From contig JANREF010000311.1 of the NCBI GenBank assembly GCA_030726195.1, positions 1-15,384 on the forward strand: DNA of 15,384 nt, written 5' to 3'. Below are positions 14,470 through 15,384 of the stretch, in pieces. Each line of letters starts with the position of its first letter. Position 1 is the stretch's first letter. The notes under the pieces are model-generated. The model made no database searches and had not been told where the DNA came from. It saw nothing but the letters and a program-made list of their open reading frames with translations. The translations under genes were made by a program, and so were the position numbers. The DNA is from Burkholderiaceae bacterium (GTDB taxonomy: Bacteria; Pseudomonadota; Gammaproteobacteria; Burkholderiales; Burkholderiaceae_C).

Positions 14470-15384
14470 GCGATAGGCCATCAGCGCGCGGTAACGACAG
14501 CGCCTGGCTGGGGCGCGTGGCCAAGGTGTTTGAGGTCGGTGGCGAGTTGTCCAAAGCCAACGTCCATTTCAGACCTAGGCAAGGCCAGCAACGCATGGCA
14601 GCCTTGGTCGCGCAGACCATTGAAGACGAAACCGCGTTGGTCGTGGAAGCGGGTACGGGCACGGGCAAAACCTATGCGTATCTTGCACCGGCTTTGCTCA
14701 GTGGCAAACGTGTCTTGGTGTCCACCGCCACCAAGGCCTTGCAGGATCAATTGTTTCTGCGCGATTTGCCTCGCTTGATCCAGCTGCTGGGCACACCCAT
14801 TCGTGTGGCCTTGCTCAAAGGGCGAAACAATTATTTGTGCACCCACAGGCTCAACACGCACCTGCACAGTGGCGCTGTGGCTGACCGGTTCACCAGCAAC
14901 GCCTTGCAAAAAGTGCAGCGCTGGGCCGTCACATCGCGCAGCGGTGATTTGTCTGACATGCCCGGCTTGGACCAGCGCTCCAGCGTGGTGCCACTGATCA
15001 CCTCGAACCGCGACAACTGTTTGGGCAGTCAATGCCCAGACTTCAAAACCTGTCACTTACAAGCAGCCAGACGCGATGCACTGGCGGCCGACCTGGTCGT
15101 GGTCAACCACCATTTGTTCTTTGCAGACCAGGCTGTGCGTGAGTCGGGTATGGCGGAGTTGTTGCCAAGTGTGGATGTGGTCATTTTTGACGAGGCCCAC
15201 CAACTCAACGAAATTGGGGTGCTGTTTTTGGGCACGCAGCTGTCGTCGCCGCAGTTGTTGGATTTCAACCGCGACGTATTGGCCGCAGGCTTGCAACACG
15301 CGCGTGGTTTGTGCGACTGGTCTCAGCGCTGCAGCGCGCTGGAGCGGGCCATACGTGACTTGCGTTTGTGCTTGCCCAGCACAC
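14466..15384 (+). CDS. DinG/YoaA-family ATP-dependent DNA helicase (partial, 3' end outside window)
   Basis: An XPD-like superfamily 2 iron-sulfur helicase of the DinG/YoaA type, which unwinds DNA 5' to 3' in repair and replication-conflict contexts. Only the first 306 codons are in the window and the frame is open to the edge. Seen are a Q-motif-like FRPRQGQQRMA (about 35-45), Walker A EAGTGTGKT (61-69), STATKALQDQL, the four cysteines expected to hold the 4Fe-4S cluster (C125, C185, C190, C196), LVVVNHHLFF, and the DEAH box (242-245). The GTG at 14466 is chosen because it preserves the Q-motif, which an ATG start at 14595 would lose, and because it overlaps the zapE stop as GTGA, indicating translational coupling. 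DinG and YoaA cannot be told apart without the C-terminal half, so no symbol is given. Confidence 0.88.
   Translation, partial: MSDRPSARGNDSAWLGRVAKVFEVGGELSKANVHFRPRQGQQRMAALVAQTIEDETALVVEAGTGTGKTYAYLAPALLSGKRVLVSTATKALQDQLFLRDLPRLIQLLGTPIRVALLKGRNNYLCTHRLNTHLHSGAVADRFTSNALQKVQRWAVTSRSGDLSDMPGLDQRSSVVPLITSNRDNCLGSQCPDFKTCHLQAARRDALAADLVVVNHHLFFADQAVRESGMAELLPSVDVVIFDEAHQLNEIGVLFLGTQLSSPQLLDFNRDVLAAGLQHARGLCDWSQRCSALERAIRDLRLCLPST

Noticed and set aside
1..15384. Search for CRISPR repeats, tRNA/rRNA genes, transposases, phage genes, toxin-antitoxin pairs or defence islands
   Set aside because: None seen; the region is core-metabolism chromosome with uniform base composition apart from short AT-rich promoter islands.

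Overview
The window looks like ordinary chromosome from a betaproteobacterium of the order Burkholderiales, most likely a Comamonadaceae-type freshwater or soil heterotroph (Limnohabitans, Rhodoferax or Hydrogenophaga-like). This rests on the moderately high G+C, the codon use, the form of the proteins, and the gene order sucA-sucB-lpdA-zapE, which is familiar from that order. The genus is an inference that only a database search could settle. No tRNA, rRNA, CRISPR array, phage or insertion sequence was seen.

Left part (1-3863). A secreted DUF1223 thioredoxin-like protein overlaps by 10 nt a small membrane-anchored protein resembling the N-terminal domain of DsbD, which suggests a periplasmic thiol-redox pair. 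Convergent to them on the minus strand are an NlpC/P60 peptidoglycan hydrolase and, downstream of it, a TauE/SafE-type transporter. The transporter's frame seems to need an unusual ATT start. An AT-rich divergent intergenic region separates these from a plus-strand isochorismatase-like cysteine hydrolase.

Middle part (3864-7318). A propionyl-CoA synthetase gene (prpE) is preceded by a perfect 16-bp palindrome and followed by a perfect 28-bp palindrome. Next comes a short unit with a good sigma70-type promoter: a cysteine-rich ArsR-family repressor and, 7 nt later, a small glycine-rich lipoprotein. A 359-nt stretch without a convincing gene precedes the next operon.

Right part (7319-15384). 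The complete 2-oxoglutarate dehydrogenase operon encodes E1 (sucA), E2 (sucB) and E3 (lpdA). These join the TCA cycle at 2-oxoglutarate to succinyl-CoA; E3 may also serve other complexes. The spacers are structured: a 12-bp stem lies between sucA and sucB, and between sucB and lpdA there is a run of hairpins ending in a textbook intrinsic terminator. The terminator implies that lpdA is transcribed at a lower level, or separately. After lpdA and another terminator-like hairpin come zapE (cell-division AAA+ ATPase, with a tandem-repeat N-terminal extension) and a GTGA-overlapping DinG/YoaA-type iron-sulfur DNA helicase that runs off the right edge.

I see no clearly novel multi-gene system. The points most worth checking are the terminator inside the odh operon, the DUF1223/DsbD-alpha pair, the candidate ATT start, the two long perfect palindromes, the ArsR-lipoprotein pair and the zapE repeat.
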